In this document: piece by piece, positions 61,762-64,000 of the stretch
How positions within the stretch are numbered: position 1 is the first letter of the stretch
Layout: every line of letters starts with the position of its first letter
The notes under the pieces: generated by a model
Databases searched by the model: none
What the model saw: the letters and a program-made list of their open reading frames with translations, nothing else
What the model was told of the DNA's origin: nothing
Source of the DNA: Coleophoma eucalyptorum
Lineage: Eukaryota > Ascomycota > Leotiomycetes > Helotiales > Dermateaceae
Reading direction: 5' to 3'
Length of the DNA stretch: 64,000 nt
NCBI GenBank assembly: GCA_026120035.1
Contig: JALRME010000015.1
Location: 947,779-1,011,778 of the forward strand
Program-made: the position numbers and the translations under genes

Positions 61762-62211
61762 GTCACACTATATCATTGTAGACAACATGTTGCTCAACTC
61801 AAGAGAGAAATAGGTCGGCAAAGTCTACAAAGGTTTGGAGCTTACCGGCCTGCCTCACGAGGGCGATTTGGTCAGATGATCATGGCCCGCATTAGTGCGT
61901 GATTTTCTCTGCATTCAAGATGAGCTGGCCTCCACACCCAGTCAAACCGGGCGCAAGTTGCAGAGGTCTACTTTATCTCATTGGTTTGGGGTTTCCACTA
62001 CTACATAAGAACATACTTTATGCCATACCTTGCAGTATTGCTTAGCAGAGTGAAGCCAAATTACATTGAGGCTCAGCTCTTTAGTTCTATCTCTCAATGC
62101 CCAGCCATATATATACCATCGAAAGAGGAAGACATGCTCTTCTATTCTTCCTAGTCCGACTGAAAATCGAACGGCTCACGAAACAGCACTGTACGCTTTG
62201 TTCAATTGCTC
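61762..62211. promoter_or_regulatory. Shared intergenic region of the divergent HeLo/HRAM gene pair
   Basis: 450 bp between opposite starts, so the two genes could be co-regulated. The HeLo-proximal side has TATATATA at about 62108-62114, roughly 100 bp before the ATG and a plausible TATA element. Nothing else is recognised. Confidence 0.5.
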
Positions 62212-63378
62212 ATGATGGCAGAACCGTTAGGCTTGGCTATGTCGGGGGTAGCTCTCGCCGGTCTCTTTTCGACGTGTATCGAGTTCATCGAGTATTTTGA
62301 GCAAGGCAGGAACTTCGCCAAGGATTTCCAGCTTGCACTGACCAAGGTAAGTCTCATGAAGAGGCGCCTTAGTCAGTGGGGTGCAACAATGTCGATCGAG
62401 TCTCCAGGAGCAGAAGCAAAAATTCTTCGAGACCGATGGCCAGCTGAAAGCGGGGTAATCATGGAAAGTCTTATGGGAATCAGAGACATCCTGGCAAACA
62501 CCACTCACATGTGCAGAAGATATCGATGCGGCGGTGAAGAGCAGCAGGACCCTGCGAAGTGGCTCGAATGGAGAATCGACGGTGGTGCTTGCTGTAGACC
62601 GACTATGTCGGGAGCCTCAAGCGCTTTCTCCATTAAACTATATCGGCAAGAATCTCTGAAAGCTGTTCGTTTAAAAGCTTTTTGGGCTATCCTGGACAAG
62701 AAAAGATTTCAAGCACAGATTGCGGACTTTGAATTTCTTCTCGGCAGCCTTGAGAAGATTGGGGAGCGGCTACAGAAAGAGAAGACTATGGCAAACAGGA
62801 CCACGTACCCATCGGGTGAGCATGAGTCACAACCTGCCCTCCTAAAACTAAATGGCCTCAAAGAAGATAACGATGGCGATCTTATGGACTACTCCACAAC
62901 TGAATCAATTACGTCTGGAACTGCCAAAGCGCATTCATCGGTCTTATCGTCAATCGAAAAATGTGGAAGTCCCCCATATTTTCATCTTACAGGCAAAGCT
63001 TTTTCTACTAGCATCAACCCTAAACGTCAAAACGCCACGGGCTCCTGGACACCTTCAACCGGCTTAAAGGGAAAGGAAAGCAACCTCTCCTCGCGAAAAG
63101 AAGGAGAACACTTCTACAGTGACAATGAGACCAAAGACAACGCCACTGTACATGAAGGGGACTATTATGAAGGCGGTATTGTTCCCAATTCAGCTAAGGG
63201 ACACATCTTCGTCAATCAACGCGCTGGGGGCGATAGCTCGATTTGGGCTGGGAACACGGATGGGAAGACTGCGATTCAGATGGAGCGGGACAGGCAGATA
63301 GCACGTGAGAGGAGAGACGCTGCTGCTAGGGATGCTGCTTCTAGAGAGGCTCAAGCTCAGAACGAGAATCACTCGTAG
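62212..63378 (+). CDS. HeLo-domain (HET-S type) protein with C-terminal HRAM-like amyloid repeats
   Basis: Predicted cell-death or incompatibility effector: HeLo domains form membrane-targeting helical bundles that are triggered when a C-terminal prion-forming region adopts an amyloid fold, as in HET-S of Podospora. Single exon, 388 aa from the first ATG (ATGATGGCAGAACCG). Residues 1-215 match HeLo: MAEPLGLAMSGVALAGLFST, then FAKDFQLALTKVSLMKRRLSQWG and the QIADFEFLLGSLEKIGERL helix. A Ser-rich linker follows. Two repeats, NETKDNATVHEGDYYEGG (305-322) and NQRAGGDSSIWAGNTDGK (335-352), align as D-x-[AS]-[TS]-[VI]-x-x-G-[DN] with 31 residues between the conserved glycines, close to the repeat spacing in HET-s. 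The tail is a highly charged Arg/Ala/Glu helix. Fibril formation is inferred only. Confidence 0.82.
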   Translation: MMAEPLGLAMSGVALAGLFSTCIEFIEYFEQGRNFAKDFQLALTKVSLMKRRLSQWGATMSIESPGAEAKILRDRWPAESGVIMESLMGIRDILANTTHMCRRYRCGGEEQQDPAKWLEWRIDGGACCRPTMSGASSAFSIKLYRQESLKAVRLKAFWAILDKKRFQAQIADFEFLLGSLEKIGERLQKEKTMANRTTYPSGEHESQPALLKLNGLKEDNDGDLMDYSTTESITSGTAKAHSSVLSSIEKCGSPPYFHLTGKAFSTSINPKRQNATGSWTPSTGLKGKESNLSSRKEGEHFYSDNETKDNATVHEGDYYEGGIVPNSAKGHIFVNQRAGGDSSIWAGNTDGKTAIQMERDRQIARERRDAAARDAASREAQAQNENHS

Positions 63379-63512
63379 GTTGAAGTTGCCTTGAGTCTAG
63401 CTGGAAGCTTTATTGTCATAACCAGGCACGAGACCCGAGGGCCTTAGGCTAAACGACAAGATGATATAGAGAAAACTTTCGCCTACCTACCTACGACTAT
63501 ACTGCTTATCAC
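63379..63512. other. Short intergenic region between convergent HeLo gene and HeLo pseudogene
   Basis: 134 bp, with a short CTAC-rich run near 63483-63493. No feature is seen. Confidence 0.4.
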
Positions 63513-63770
63513 CTACTTGCACTTCACTTTGTCTGTAGCTCGTGATATATATTCTCGTAGCAGTTTAGGGTCGTTGTAGATGATGTTGACAGACTCGCCC
63601 TATCGTATAAGACGGAGCCTGGCGTAATTAAGAGCACGTTGTTTGGTCTCGAAGTCTCCACCGAAGTGGCGGCAAAACTGGACGGGCTTGAAGCCGTCCG
63701 CAAAAGCACCTAAAATAGATGCGATGCCAATGGCACCGGCGACAATACCGAACGGCTCCGCCATTGACAT
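63513..63770 (-). pseudogene. HeLo-domain pseudogene, nonsense-broken and truncated
   Basis: Reading starts at MSMAEPFGIVAGAIGIAS (63770 or 63764) and continues through FCRHFGGDFETKQRALNYAR and LRLIR, the early HeLo core. It then meets TAG at 63602-63600, where the family has Trp of the RWG motif; one base (TGG to TAG) explains it. Beyond the stop the same frame still reads GESVNIIYNDPKLLREYI, as expected for HeLo (RWGESVNI..DP), until a second stop at 63513-63515. Only about 85 codons remain, so the rest of the gene is gone. It lies convergent to the intact HeLo gene, and its start codon abuts the 5S flank repeat. Confidence 0.75.
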
Positions 63771-63909
63771 AGTTGACGTCGCCAAGTTGCTCGCTTAAAT
63801 GTCTAAAGCCAACAACAGGCGCGCCAATGCCTTAGCACTTTAACACAACCCTGTTAGGCATCCCAGTCTTTACAACAACTATCGAAAGAGCCAAAAAAAA
63901 GAAACAAAA
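63766..63909. repeat. 5S-associated 3' flank repeat, copy B
   Basis: Partner of 59382-59530. Homology begins at TTGACATAGTTGACGTCGCC, exactly at the start-codon end of the HeLo pseudogene, and runs to the 3' end of the second 5S copy, with small indels (AACAACAGGCGCGCC against AACAGGCGCGCT). Confidence 0.8.
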
Positions 63910-64000
63910 ACATACAACAGTAGGTATTCGCTGGTGGTCACCCACCCAACTACTAATCTACCGATCTGAGGCTTGTGTATGGCAGAGCGGACGGGATGCC
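63910..64000 (-). rRNA. 5S ribosomal RNA, second copy (5' end beyond window)
   Basis: The 91 nt in view match the complete copy at 59531-59621 base for base in the parts compared, including TTAGTAGTTGGGTGGGTGAC and the CTACTGTTGTATGT 3' end. The 5' ~28 nt lie outside the window. A T-rich stretch (TTTTTGTTTCTTTTTTTT) follows on the minus strand. Confidence 0.85.

Noticed and set aside
62337..62390. GTAAGT inside the HeLo coding region as a possible intron donor
   Set aside because: The unspliced reading (TKVSLMKRRLSQWG) matches the HeLo core, so removal would damage the domain.

Overview
The window is nuclear DNA of a filamentous ascomycete, most likely a leotiomycete (Helotiales, in the broad neighbourhood of Botrytis/Sclerotinia). 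This is inferred from the many 45-90 nt GT-AG introns, the fungal gene families (Kei1, fused flavodoxin/sulfite reductase, HeLo and Zn2Cys6 proteins) and dispersed, intact 5S rRNA genes. No sequence search was possible, so the species is not claimed. Gene ends were set by hand from reading frame, splice consensus and family knowledge.

Layout. 1-22 kb is a dense housekeeping block: NOP53 (partial, minus), a Rab6/Ypt6 GTPase, the IPC-synthase subunit Kei1, the sulfite reductase beta subunit, a Q/P-rich coiled-coil protein (minus), a type II membrane protein of a putative glycosyltransferase family, a DUF202 membrane protein (minus), a MATE transporter, a NECAP-like endocytic protein (minus) and eIF2B alpha, the last two divergent. 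23-32 kb is looser and richer in A+T. It holds three intron-containing tRNA-Val(AAC) genes, a single-pass glycoprotein with a Cys-rich exterior (minus), a Cps1-like family 2 glycosyltransferase (minus) and degraded coding-like fragments. 32-39 kb has a nine-exon peroxisomal Lon protease and an SRR1-like protein. 38.7-52 kb is a desert of about 13 kb with no gene I can support. It ends at a Zn2Cys6 regulator whose zinc cluster is split by an 8-nt microexon. 56.8-58 kb has one LRR-like protein.

59-64 kb is an accessory locus. It holds a complete 5S rRNA gene, a truncated 5S copy and a second 5S copy running off the end, the two 5S genes sharing a conserved 3' flank. Between them lie a divergently transcribed pair, a HeLo-domain protein with two C-terminal HRAM-like (HET-s type) amyloid repeats and a neighbour whose N-terminus carries similar motifs, and then a HeLo pseudogene broken by TGG to TAG. 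The arrangement resembles fungal amyloid-signalling cell-death pairs (HET-S/NWD2), but the partner shows no NLR domain. This is the best candidate in the window for an undescribed system.
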